Positions 25,196 through 38,300 of a stretch of DNA of 64,000 bases are shown piece by piece. The notes below the pieces were generated by a model that saw only the letters and a list, made by a program, of their open reading frames with translations, ran no database searches and was not told the DNA's origin. This DNA is from Hybos culiciformis (Eukaryota; Arthropoda; Insecta; Diptera; Hybotidae): positions 108,994,485 to 109,058,484 of the forward strand of contig OZ023273.1 in the NCBI GenBank assembly GCA_964007475.1. The letters are read 5' to 3'. A program made the position numbers and the translations under genes. The first letter of the stretch is position 1, and each line of letters opens with the position of its first letter.

Positions 25196-28100
25196 CTGCA
25201 AAAGAAAATAAAGAAATTTCATTAAATTCAAATATTATTAATTATTTATCTATTATTTTATGATTTTAAAAACCCAGTCCGAAAACTTTTTTGATTTTAG
25301 TGATACAAAAATAAGAAATAAGTATGGCTATAATTATAATTCTTTATGTAAAGTATTCTATGTAACAACAACTTCTCAAATGCATTGGTTTTTAGGCCGC
25401 ATTTATTAGTTATTCAAGAAAGTTCAAGAAATTTAACATTTTGACATTTGCTCAACATGACCATAGATAAAAAAAAATATTATATTCTTATTTAAAAAGG
25501 AAAATATTTCAAGTAAGTGTAAATCAGGAAGTGAAAGTTTAAACTTTTAAAATGTAATTCATAATGTATATGAGTCGAATCTGCAAGCTTCAATATACCT
25601 TACAATGACAGTGGCATTTCAGAAATAAAAAGAGTATTTTTTTTTCATTTTTATCTCTTGATACTCAGTTAAGCCACAGAGAAATATAGTATACGCAGAG
25701 GATTAATTTCATACAACAAGTATGAAAAATAAGAGCTGAAAATTGTGCGTTAATTAAAACAACATCTATGCAATACTAATGAGAATTGGAACTTAGCCCC
25801 ATCAGTTATTTCGTTTTTAAAAAATTTGTATTAAAATATACCTCTGTGCTGTGTGTACTATTTTCTCTGTGGTTGAACCCAAAAATTTCCTAGTTAATAA
25901 TATGGGCAATTAAATAAGCAAAGAAAATAAAACTCAATTATTTTAATAAATTAAAATATATATATACCTATATTTTTTTTAAATTAAAGAAAATTCTGGG
26001 AAAATAATCTATTCAATATTTTTGGCTTATAAATTTTTTTTAAACCTTGAACAATTTTTAATGAGTTTCGTGACATTTAACCATATACTAAAAAGTTTAT
26101 AATGAATCAAAATTTGTCAACAATTTTTTTTAAATTTCTGAAAATTATTATTACCTCGATTATTACTTTTCAATTAATTGCATAAATTTAATAATTTTGT
26201 GAACATAAAATCAATAAAAACTTTTTTTTTAAACATTTTTAATTTATTTATTCGTTACCTGCTTAATGTGTTTATCTAGTTTACCAATTGTTAAGAAATA
26301 GGCTCTAATTTTTTTAAATAAAAAAAATGTTAAATTTAAGATTGTAAGATTGTAATGTAGCACTATATTTTATTTTTTAGGAAAAAGAACTTAAAGGTGG
26401 TGATTGGAATTTTTAATTTTTTTCTTTAGATAGAACAGAATATCGAGTTCGATGTTGTCACTTTAATCAAAATACATTAATTCTTGCTAATTACAAAAAT
26501 CGGTTAAGCAAAACTGAATTAAAATTCATTACAAATGATTTGATCCAAACATAAAAAGGTCAATTCAAATAAAACCATTAAATAATAAAATAACAGTCTC
26601 TATATAAGTATGCTGATTAGCATAATATTTGCCTTTTAAAATAAATATTTAATAACTAGCTATTTAAAATATCCTTTTTTTTTAATTCGCAAAACTAAGC
26701 ATGGACACACATAATAACAAGAATTAAAAAAATTTAAAAGAAATATAAATTTTCAATAATTTAAAATTAAATATTTTAATATTAATTATTAATTGATGTT
26801 TGGATCCTTTAAAAAAAAATTTTCTTATTACGTGTGTATTAAACATTCTTATAAGCCCCACGACACTTGGCATTTGCTTTGAAGAAAGTTTATTTACATT
26901 TTTTTTTTTTTTATCATTTTATATATTGGTGGGTGGTTGGCAAATTAATTTTTCATGACATTGAAAAATGCTTCAATAAAAAAAAAAATAAATAAATATT
27001 GTCTGAAAGAAGATTTAAAAAAAAAAATTTTTTTTTTTTTGCGTTTCAAATAAAATAATTTCAATAAATTTACTTAATTTGTTTATTTACATTTCAATTT
27101 TCACCTGAATGAAAAGTCGATATTTTTAAGGTGAAAAAAGTAAGTAATAGAATGAAACAAGTTTAATTAATCCGGCAAATTTAATACAATGTTACAGAAA
27201 AATGTTTTTAACCAACATCACGGTCATCTAAGAATTTCAAATTGCAAATTTTTCCTAAAAACATTTAATCCACTTTATTGTGAGACTTTTTATATAGGAA
27301 TAATATACATTAGAAGGATTTGTATCGACATTAAAATGATTGCACAATTACTTTGATAATTTACATTTATCTATAATATATAAATATAACCATAATGATA
27401 TTATAATAAGTTAATAATTTATATATTGCATAGTTATCGTTTGAATGACGAAATTAAAAAAAAAATACATATGAACGAAATTACGTATGTTATTTTGTAA
27501 TACTTATGTTGAGGTACACATTTATACATATTATACATTATTTTTATTGAAAATTGTCATGTAAATTTATTAGATTTTTAAACAGAATATTATGTGTAGG
27601 CTGTAGGATAATTTAATTCTTAGAAACAGAATTTTCGTCATTACATTTATTGTATATATATGTATTAAAAAGAAAATTTTCCATCTTTATTTAACTTTGT
27701 AAAATTTTCCATATGACATGTGAAGAATTGATGTTTGAAAATCAAAATTACTTTGAATTTGAATTAGGTATAAATGTTTTTTAATTAATAATAGGAACAA
27801 AAAGTTACTGAAATGTTATTGTCGAAAAAATCTGAACAATATAATATAAGATTTTTAAATCTTTTTTAGAGATTTTCCCGATTTTTCCACGTTAAATAAG
27901 TATCTACTTGAGTGATTTATTGAGCCTTTTTTTAACCAAATACAATAAAATGTTATTGAATCGAATAGGTTTAGGCAATATGATATTTTAAAGAACTACA
28001 CTTTAATAAACTAGCCCATTAATTGCAAATTTATGATGTATACATGAAAATGTTCGTGTAATAAATTTACGCATAAAAAATATTAATTAAAAAAAATGAA

Positions 28101-31100
28101 AAATTATTTTCTCCTTTTTATGGTGAAAACATCAACAAAAATGAAATTCATAGATGATAACATTTTAATTGATTAAATGAATGGAATTTTATTTTATGTA
28201 ACAATAAATTTTATAAAAAAAAAAAAAGGCATAAATTAAAAACGTGTGCACATATTTTTCTTTGAGTTATACGGGGTTGTGTGACATGGAAATATATCTT
28301 TTTATTTGCCATATCAATCATTAACAAGATAGTACAATAAGTTTAAGTTAAAGTTAAATTAATAAACAAAACAAAAAATATTAAATTTTATTTTTAATAA
28401 ATTATGATAAATGTTGCTCTTCATGTAAACTTCGTTGACAAATAAATTTTTTTATAATAATATCATTATGTACATATATTACTTACATGTAGGTAAATAG
28501 ATTTAGGTAATTTATGGACAGATTAATTAAAAGATAAAATTAATTAGAACTGTTTCCACCTTATAGAGTAACTAAAAATTCAAATTCCTGTCTTTCTATT
28601 TAACAACAATTCAACTTTAATTCCATTTTTATTTCAGTTTATAGAACTTGCCATAGATTCGAAAAAATAACAAATAGGAACAAAATTTTACTAAGCTATC
28701 GGCCATCACTAAGTGTAATATCGAAATGGAATATTGGAATATTGCTGGAAACTAATATGGGCTAAAGAAAGATTAATTCTAGCAATTGAATCGATGATCA
28801 ATTGATCGATAATGAGTTCCATCTTCAAACGTAAAACTTAAGAATTTATATTTTTTTAAAATTTTATTAAGGATTGTTAGCGAATTGTTGTTGCTCACAA
28901 ACATTTTTTTTCCCTCATAAATAAGAAATTGAAATATAGAAACAAAAATGCATAAATAATGATTATTAAATTTTTGTTTTTATTTAAAAATTTGTAAATC
29001 GCAAACAATTATTTTACATACTTTTTTTTATTTAATCTATTTTTTTTTTCCTTTAAAATTATTATTAACACAATTCTCGAGAAAATACAAAAAAAAAAAT
29101 AAAATTTGCTATTTTCTTTTAAAACTAGGTAAATACAAAAAAAAATAATTTCTAGCAAACTGACGCCTTTTAATTTTATGTACATATAATAATGTATGTG
29201 TTATATATGTATACACATAATCTATATATTTGAATAATAAAATTTCATCTTCAATTAGGTACTAAGCTTTAAACGTACTTCAAAAGCCTTTATATGATAA
29301 TTTAATAATTTGTTTTGATAACTTTTAAAAAGAACATATTTTATAAATAATATGCACTACAGGACAGAAAGCGTTTCAAGTTTTTGTTAATTAATGAACT
29401 TATGCTTTTCTGGAATTAATTAAATGAGTTCAGCACATTTTTGAATTTCCAAAATTGAACTATGAGGGCACTATGAGATTTAGTAATTATTATAGAATTT
29501 AAATGCCAAAAACTTTGGAAAATTAAATGTCCAAAGTTTTCCGTCATTAGTGTAAATTTTTGTTCCACAAAGTCAACATTTATTGCTAACACTATTTTAA
29601 TATTGCTAACACTATTTTAATAATCGAGAAAGAGAATTTAATTTTTACATTATAATTTTATCGAATTATTGTGATAATATATGAACTGAATTGTAACATG
29701 ATGGGATGTTACAATTTACGACAATCAATGTTGAATTTTTAAAAGGTAATATCAACAAAGAAAAAAATAAATAAATTTTAATGTCGCAAGTATTCAATCT
29801 TATTAAAATTTATCAAGTTCAAGGAGAAATATTTTCGTGTTAAGTTAAGGAATATATAATTCTATTTTTTTTTTTTCTCTATTTAGAATTTTATATCAAA
29901 TAGAAATAATAAATGACTGTATAGCTAAAAATTGTTCTGTTTTCTTTAAAAAATCACATGATAATGAAAAAAAAAAAGAAATAAAAAAAAATTTACGTTA
30001 TCTTAAATTAAGTTTATTACACAGAAATTCAATGGAATTTTGTTTAATTTAAAAAAAAAAATATAAACAACAAAATCTATAGGTAAGTATCTACTATACA
30101 TATATTCGAATGGTTTGACATACTTAGGCATTACACATAATATACATTGATTAACGATACAGTATTATCAAAAAATTTTATAAAATATTGAATTAACAAA
30201 AAAATTTTCGATTACTCCATTATAATCAAAAGTAATAAATTTAGCAATTAAAAATAATAAAGATTAGATTTCACACACACTTTTTTTTCTGAATTTAATC
30301 ATTTTTTTGTACTCATCAATAAATTTTGAAAAACTTCACTTACGTATGTTTTAAATTCATCGCAAACTTTCTTAACAATAATATTAAAAAAAAAAAGAAA
30401 GTGATTTAAACTTAAAGAAAAATTCTTTTATTAATTTTATTTTCTGACTTAACTGACTTACTATTTTATAAAAAAAAAAAAAAAGTGTATACCTTTTTTC
30501 GCAACTAGTGAATTTTAATATTAATATTTTGTTTTTTTTTTTTTTTTTTGTTATCAGTTATAATTTCTTATCTAACAGGGGCTCTGATTTTTTTTCGTAT
30601 TATAAGTAGTATAATTTTTTTTTTTATTTATATTATTACGACATTTATGATTCCATTCATAATTTAAAATTTATAATAAATAATAAGATAATATTAAATT
30701 ATAAATTTTAAATGATTATTCAACTTAAAAATTTTAATAATTCACAAGTATGTGTACTTATATATATTTTAATTTTTATGCAATTGACTTAAAGAAAATT
30801 TATCTAAATATTTAGTATAGGTAAACAAATAATATTGCCACACATTACAAAACAAAAAAATAAAAATACGATAATATAATTATTTTTAAATAAAATGTTC
30901 AAGTTATTATTTATTTTGTGAAATAAAATCTGAAAAAATAACTTTTTTGATCATATCATAAATAACTTTTAAGAATTAGAATTTTGATAATAACTAATTA
31001 AAATTTTATAATTTTTTTTTTTGATGGCATATTATTATCATTAAAGTTCTTTTTTTTTGAATGAGGAAGGTTCTAATCTAAATTTTTCTTTGTACATTTA

Positions 31101-33747
31101 AAAGCTGTATCTATGAATAGGTATATTATTAAATACATTACATTTACATAAGTACATACTTACTAAACAGTACATACTAAGGGTAAAAAGGCGGGAAAAT
31201 TTATACAAATGAAAAAGGATTTTGTACCTACTTAAAGGTAATCATTATCAATTTTAATCTTTTAAATAACAGAATTTAATTTATTTAATTTTTTTGCCGA
31301 TTTCTTTCTAGAGATACATGAAGAATATCCATTTTTATTCTCGTTTTTTTTTTTGTTTTCTTACATTTGAAATTAAAAAAAAAAAAAATTTCTGTTCACT
31401 TTTATATAAAATGACATTCAATGTTGTACTATTAATAGAAAAAAACTAGGAATTAGAAAAATAAAAAAACAAACAACTAAATAATTCTGATGGAAAACTT
31501 GCATCACCAGTTATTGAATCTGCGACTAAGTTTTGCATTGGGAAAACTAATCTTACCATGAAAATAAAAAAAATAATGTAATTGTAAAATAAGTTTAAAA
31601 AAAATTATATGTAGGTATGTTTATTTTTCAATACTACACATTAAGCTTAACTGACTTTATTTTCTACTATAAAATGTGGTGGGATCAAAAACATATAACT
31701 TTTTTTAGGAGACAGGAAATCTACTGAATATTAAATTTTTTTTTGCCAGTAGTAGCAATTTTTTTATTGATATAGTAAATTGTAAACAAATCCGTGAAAA
31801 TAAATTTTTTATTTTTTTGTATATCAATCAACTAAAAACCTTTAAAAGCTGTATTTGACATTCACAAAAAAAAAACTGTTGGAAAACTTGTTGATTTTTT
31901 TTTTTTTTATCCAACTTTTTATATACAAAATAAAAAAGCTTTTAATGAAAAAAATGAAAAATGAAACAAATGAAAATTGCGTTAAAGATCTCCTTTTTCT
32001 TCTTTTTGACAGATGGCACAATTTTGTATATAACAAAAAAAAAAACTTAATGTTTGTTTTCAACCTTCTTATTTAAATAAAATACTTATGTATTTATGTT
32101 AATTTAAAATTCGAGCATTATTGCCAAATTGCCAAGTTGAATATAAAAAAATATTATTCCAAAGTGTAGAAATAATGTTAAATTATAAAACCCCGCAATA
32201 TATGCACCCCCAAAGGGAATTATGTACACAATTTATATGTCCAAACCCTTTATCCCTATCTGTAGGTATATAACTAATAAAATTACTGCATTTAAACCAC
32301 AAACTCGAAAAATTAATTAACATCAATTTATTTATTTTTTTTATTAAATAATCTCATTTCCCAGAAACTTAAAACTTAGTCATTCGATTAAAAGTAGAAT
32401 CTAAACATCATAACAAAAATATGTGAAATTATTAAAAGAAAGAGATTTTGACAGAAAGTAAATAAATTTTGTTCTTTATAATTTTTTTTTTTTTTGTTTT
32501 GATGTTATTTTTAAATTTTTAATCAAAAAATAAACAAAAAAAATATAAAAAACACCTTCTGAAATGCGAGATAAAAAGAACTCTTCAAAAACAATTATTT
32601 CATCCCGATTTCAAAGACTTTAAGAGCCCACAAAAATCAACTAATTCACTAATAATGTTTTTAAATAACCAGGGTTTTTTTTTTTTTTAATTTATAAATA
32701 ATGTTTTAATTTTATGACAGATGTGATAATCATTCGACTGGTTGGTTGGTTGTTGTTTTTTTTTTATCAATTTATTGACGTACGTAACAGAGGCAACAAT
32801 TAAAAAAATTTCCTTTAAAATAAAAATAAATAAATAAACCCATATAAAATAATAATAATTTTCAATGGAGAATTTTGCGTAACATTTTTATGAATAAAAA
32901 AAAAAAAATGATGAAAAAAAATTTAATATATTTATTTTTATTGCAAATTTCTTTAAAATACCGCACCTTTTTTTTTTTTTATCTCTCCTATAAATTTTTT
33001 CAAACAAAATAATTTTTTCTGTTTTATTAAATTGAACTTTGAAACCACTTTGAATGTTAAATAAAAAAAAAAAAAATTAATTTTCTTTAGAAGAATTTTT
33101 TTTTTATTGAAATTAATATGTTTGTGGTAATAATAACAAACATGAAATATAGAAAAAAAAAAATTAAATTTCGAGTTAAAAAAAATTGTTTGTAAGAAAA
33201 AAAAAAAATTTGAGCTAAATTTTTTTCATGAAATTTTTTTGAGCAAATTTTCAATTTTTTTATTTATTTATTTATCACAAAAAATAAAAATTGTATAAAA
33301 ATAAAATTCAAAATATATATTTTTTTTTTAATTTATCTTTTTCGTTATTATTTTGCTTTAATGCCACTTCTTGAAAATAAAAGAAACCTGTCCCAAAAAA
33401 CAAAATTAATGATTTCCGGAAATTTGTAAATTTTCACTTTTTATTTTTTGAAAAAAAAAAAACAAAAAAAATTTTTCTCCCCGGAAAAATTTTTTGTGTA
33501 TAGATGTTGGAAATTTTTTACTTCAAATTTCTATTTTGTTTTTCTTTTTTTTTTTTCGATAGATATTTTTGTATTATTTCGTTTCGTATTTTTTCATTAA
33601 TTTTTCACTATTAATTTTTTTTACTGAAATTTTTCACTTGTATTTTCCCATTCAAAAAAAAAGAAAAAAAGAAGAAACACAATCCATTAATTAGGATTTG
33701 AAATTTTTATCTTTTTTTTTCCTTAAATTTTTTTTTATTTTATTAAT
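25196..33747. other. AT-rich non-coding region
   Basis: No gene supported. It contains long homopolymer runs, a perfect 20-base tandem duplication (29581-29620), and a 12-base palindrome GATCAATTGATC near 28797-28808. Open frames on both strands at 31842-32076 are low-complexity A/T translations. Confidence 0.6.
29581..29620. repeat. Perfect tandem duplication of a 20-base unit
   Basis: TATTGCTAACACTATTTTAA occurs twice, head to tail, without a mismatch. Confidence 0.9.
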
Positions 33748-33912
33748 TTAATGAACTCCGGCTAAGCGACGTGACAAAATTTCCATTAAATATCGACAAG
33801 TGTCAATACGTAAACGTTGATCAATTACAATAATAATATTGAAAGATAATTGTAAATAATTCGAGTAGCGACAAACAAGTTTCATTATTCGGAAGAAACT
33901 GATGAATGACAT
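33748..33912 (-). other. Candidate small ORF or terminal exon, 54 codons
   Basis: An open frame on the - strand from ATG at 33912 to TAA at 33750-33748. The last 25 codons (IDQRLRIDTCRYLMEILSRR and five more) use a mixed set of codons unlike the A/T-run translations around it. A possible acceptor (CATTCATCAG) sits near 33902, and an AATAAA-like signal follows the stop by about ten bases, so it could be the last exon of a gene read from the right. The protein is not recognised. It may be chance. Confidence 0.25.
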
Positions 33913-34353
33913 AAAAATTGAAAAAAAAAAATTATATATTTTTTATTAAAATTAAAATATTGAAAATTTTCAATGTTCGAATAAAATGTGAATCTCATTT
34001 TGTACGAATAGAGAAAAAAAAAAGCACAAAATTTTTTTTTTTTTTTTAGAATTATTTCTCTTATACGGTAAAACAAATAATTGTTGACAATCTTATTCAA
34101 TAAATAGCTTATCTTAAATTTAGGTATATATGTACGTAATATATTTATAGTTTAGGTTTATTTCAAAGTTAAAATTATGACAATAATATTATAAAACATT
34201 TTTCTTTGAATTATTGTTCTGTAATTATTTTTTGATGACATATGTATATCATATAAATATGATTCAATTTTAATTTATTCAACATTTATATAATAATTGC
34301 AATTTATTTCTATTCATTTTTCACATCTAAGTTACAAAATAGTAGATTGTAAC

Positions 34354-35318
34354 ACATGTTAAGAAAATTTGTTATTACAACGAGTTGTGTATACACAAAA
34401 ACACATAGACACGAGTCAATACTTATATCACAAAACCGTTAGGTCGAGTGATATCAAATACCTTATAATGTAAATACTGGTGGTTGCTTATGTTTTTTAA
34501 ATATTTTGATTCAGTGCAAAGTATACGATTTGTAGTGTGTGTTTTTGTCAAAATGTAAGGGGTTGGAAAAATAGTTTATTTTATTTTTATTATTTTATAT
34601 TCATTTTTTTTTCATAATGAAGAAATAATTTCTATAATTTAAGTTAATTGTTATGCAGAAAGTTTTATTTAAAAGTTTTGAGGAATCATTCATCATCGCC
34701 TTTTTGAATTTCCTAAAATTTTGTGTTTAAAAAAAAAAAAAAAAAACTTTTATAAAGGTTTATTTATTAAAAAAAATTCATTATCACCTACATACAAGGT
34801 TTGACCTTAAAAAAAATAATTGTTACTTCTTTGCACTACAGTTTTTCTTATCACAAATTAATTCAGTGATATTGTATTAAGTTAAGATTGAAGACCAATA
34901 TTGCTGCCTTTTATATAAAACGACCGACAATCCTTAACAATACATCAAGATGGCATTTTAATATTAATTTTTTTAATAATCATTTTTTTAATAATGATTT
35001 TTCAAATTCAATTTATTTTTTTATTTTATTTTCACAAACTTAAAAACTTTAAATTTAAACACTACCGAAAATTACTTAAATTTCAAAGCCAACTTCATTT
35101 AGAATTTTTAAAGTCATGGTAAACTACATAAAAAATACACATAATACATAAAAAATAAAAACATCTGATTTTCCTATCCACTGAAATTTTATAAACCAAC
35201 ACATAAGCAAGCACCAGTATTTACATTATAAGGTATTTGAGTGATATAATATTGACAAAAGTCCATGTGTTTTTGTGTATATACACAACGAGCTGTATAA
35301 CAAATTTTATTAACATGT
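34354..35318. mobile_element. Foldback/MITE-like element with 120-140 base inverted repeats
   Basis: The left arm 34354-34493 and right arm 35201-35318 are inverted copies sharing long blocks, for example ACCTTATAATGTAAATACTG (left) and its complement on the right, and a GTGTATAcACACAAAAACACAT block. The left arm carries about 20 extra bases (around 34434-34455). The 700 bases between the arms have no transposase frame. No clear target duplication is seen. This looks like a non-autonomous DNA transposon; the family is unknown. Confidence 0.75.
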
Positions 35319-38300
35319 TTTGTATACTGTTTTAATGTGCATGTGAGAGGTAGTTGCAATCAATACATTTGCAATGCAAAAAATAACCAAAAGTTCAAAA
35401 TGAAGAAAGTAAATAAAATTTAATTAATACGGAAGTGTGTAGATAAAATTTTCTTAAGTAAATAAGTACATGTGTATTGACGCATTTAAAATACCATTTG
35501 CTGAACTAAATTTACGGTAGTAAAAACAACTTACCGATCACATGAACATTAAAATCTATTTCTTGTGTAATTTTTTTATCTATTAGGTAATTATAAATTC
35601 ATTATTTTTTTTAACTAGCCACATAAAACTAAAGCATAACTATGTCACATAAAAAACGGCTATTCATGATAAAAAGTAATATTCTTTGATTGTTACATCC
35701 AAGATAATGCAAGATATTCCCAATGTTTGTTAATCATGATACACATTAATTGAAATTTTACCTGTTGTTTTCGAAATTAAAAATTTTGTTTACGCTTATC
35801 CCATAAAGAGTCTATTAAGCTTTTTTCTACTTTGAGATAAAAGCTCTCTTCTGAAGTTCAATCTCAATGTAAGTGTTCGTTGTGTTGTTAAACAGCGAAA
35901 TTATAAATATTTATGTGAAAAATTAAAAAAAAAAAAAAATTGTGTATATATGTATCTAATAATAATATAGGGAAATTGTTTGGTTATATATCTTAAATTT
36001 TATACAATTTTCAAAATTGGCAAAAAAATTTAATTTAAAAAATCAATAAACAAGTTGAGTTTAAAACTTTGTATATAATATACCCATTCGCAACTAAGAA
36101 CAACAAGAACGCTCTTTGCATTCATAGATTGAAAACTCAGGCATAAGCGAAAGTGAGACTTTTTTTGTGGAAGCCTCTTGCAAAAGCTTCGTAGAAGAAT
36201 TTTCGTGCTCTTTTTTTTATTATTATATATGGTTTTGACAATAACTTGCATTTTTGTATTAAAGAATAAAATATTTATGATATTTTGAAAATGCTGTAAC
36301 CATACATATAATTTTCAGCTAGTAACAACAAAGAGAGCTTTTTTTTTGCAATATTTAAACTTCAAATGGCAAAAAAAAACAATAAAAAAATTCATAAGTC
36401 GAAGCTTTTGAATGTCGTGTGTTCTGTGTAATTAATTCCAAGAAATAATAAAATATGATATGGTGAAGTAAATCATATGTTTTTATTTCTAACTTATTAT
36501 ATGTATATATAAAGCACAACTAGATACATTTATATAATACTTTTTTCGTATTTTTGTATCTTTTACATATAACATGATTTTTATGTACAATATAATTTAA
36601 TGTTAAAGACTTTTATTTTGAATTTATTAGTTTTTTTTTGTATATATCTATTACTTATGATGATAATATGTATAGTACAATGGTACATGTACTAAATGTA
36701 TACAGCATTAAATTTGAAATTCGGCAACAAGAGTAGATTCGTGGCGTCATTGTTTTCGACTATAAGTATATATTTGTATTTGAAAATGGTATTATATGTT
36801 TATAATGTAAGTACGTACATTACATATCGATGGTATTATATGATTGTTTTATTTTGATATAAATTATATATGAAGTTGCATTTTTAAATCGATTGTGCTT
36901 TAATGTACGCATTTCATAAAAAAATTTAATAATTATTTTTTATGTTTTAAGCTCAAGGATTTTTTTTTTAAATATATATAAGTAATTTATTTCCTTAAGA
37001 AAACTTCCCTAATTAGTTTATTTATTTGAAAGTAAAATGTTTAGAAAAAGAAATATGAGCATTTTTATTAAATTGCCAGAATTTTTATGTTAAATTATCT
37101 TTGTGAATGCCAACGTAAAATCCTTTCAAATATCCTTAAAAATTTGTTTTTAAAACAAACTTAAGTTCTTTTTTTCTCTCTATTATTTAATGTAGCAAAA
37201 TTACATTGAAAACTAGAACGAATTTTATTATTCGATTAATCTATCAGTGTTCTAGCCTGCACAAGGATTTAGTTAAATAAAAAATCGAAATAAGAATTTA
37301 AAATATAATTGGGGGAAAAACCAATTTATAAAAGTTTTATTATCATTTACTAACTGACCAAATTTATACATATATGTATATACAACTAAGAACACACTGA
37401 AAAAATAAATATTGTCGCTATTTTATTGATATAAACTTTTCAAGTAATAACATAAAATTAATGGAACATAAATTAAAATTGGCAAAATAAATATAATAAC
37501 CAATAACCTGACCTTGATTTTATATCAGACATATAAAATAAAAAAAAAGTTTCGTTAAGAGTTTATACAATTGTTTAGAATTCAATTTGACGATTGATAA
37601 AAAAAAAAAAAAATTTAATTAATTCAGTGTAAACATTTAGAATTGTTAAAATAATAAATTTTGTTTTTTATATAAACAATATCAAATTCCATGTCTTATT
37701 TCTGAAAAAAAAAAAAAACATTGAACTTTCTGAATAAAAAAAATCGCCTAGTGATATAATCTCACTTTATTTTATACTTTTGAAATAATAAACATTAACA
37801 TTCTACTACTCTACTGTACTATATAACAAATCTTACTCAAATCACTCTTTAAATTGATTACAAATACCGCCATATTATTCGCGAATATTCGAATTAAAAA
37901 TATGCTACTTTTTATTCAATTAAAAAAACACTTGCAGAGTTATCTTTCGGTATCAATAATTACTATAATAACCATATATGCTGTCATAATAATATTGTCT
38001 ATTTGTACGACATCTAAAATTTGTTAGTTTTAGTAATCATTTTAATAAAGTGACACAACATTAATTGACTTTAAGTCCCAAAAATTTAATATCTGAAATA
38101 TGATTATGATTTTTTTTAAGTCAATTAAGTCAATTGACTTTATATCATTTTTAAAGTGAGATAAATTCATTTGACTCAAGGCACTAAAAACCGAAAATAC
38201 CTAAAAGTATGTATTCTATGAGTTAACATAAGCACAATGTTAACAAGTAGATTTTTTGAAACCACTGAGGCTTTTATCTCATCATCTATATTTAGGATTT

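Noticed and set aside
31842..32076. Complementary 73-codon frames on both strands
   Set aside because: Both are Lys/Phe-rich translations of A and T runs.
33885..34100. 71-codon - strand frame
   Set aside because: Low-complexity Phe/Lys/Ile translation in a different frame from the more coding-like 33748-33912 segment.
36030..36251. 73-codon - strand frame
   Set aside because: No recognisable domain or splice context; it lies in a weak inverted similarity that suggests old repeat DNA.
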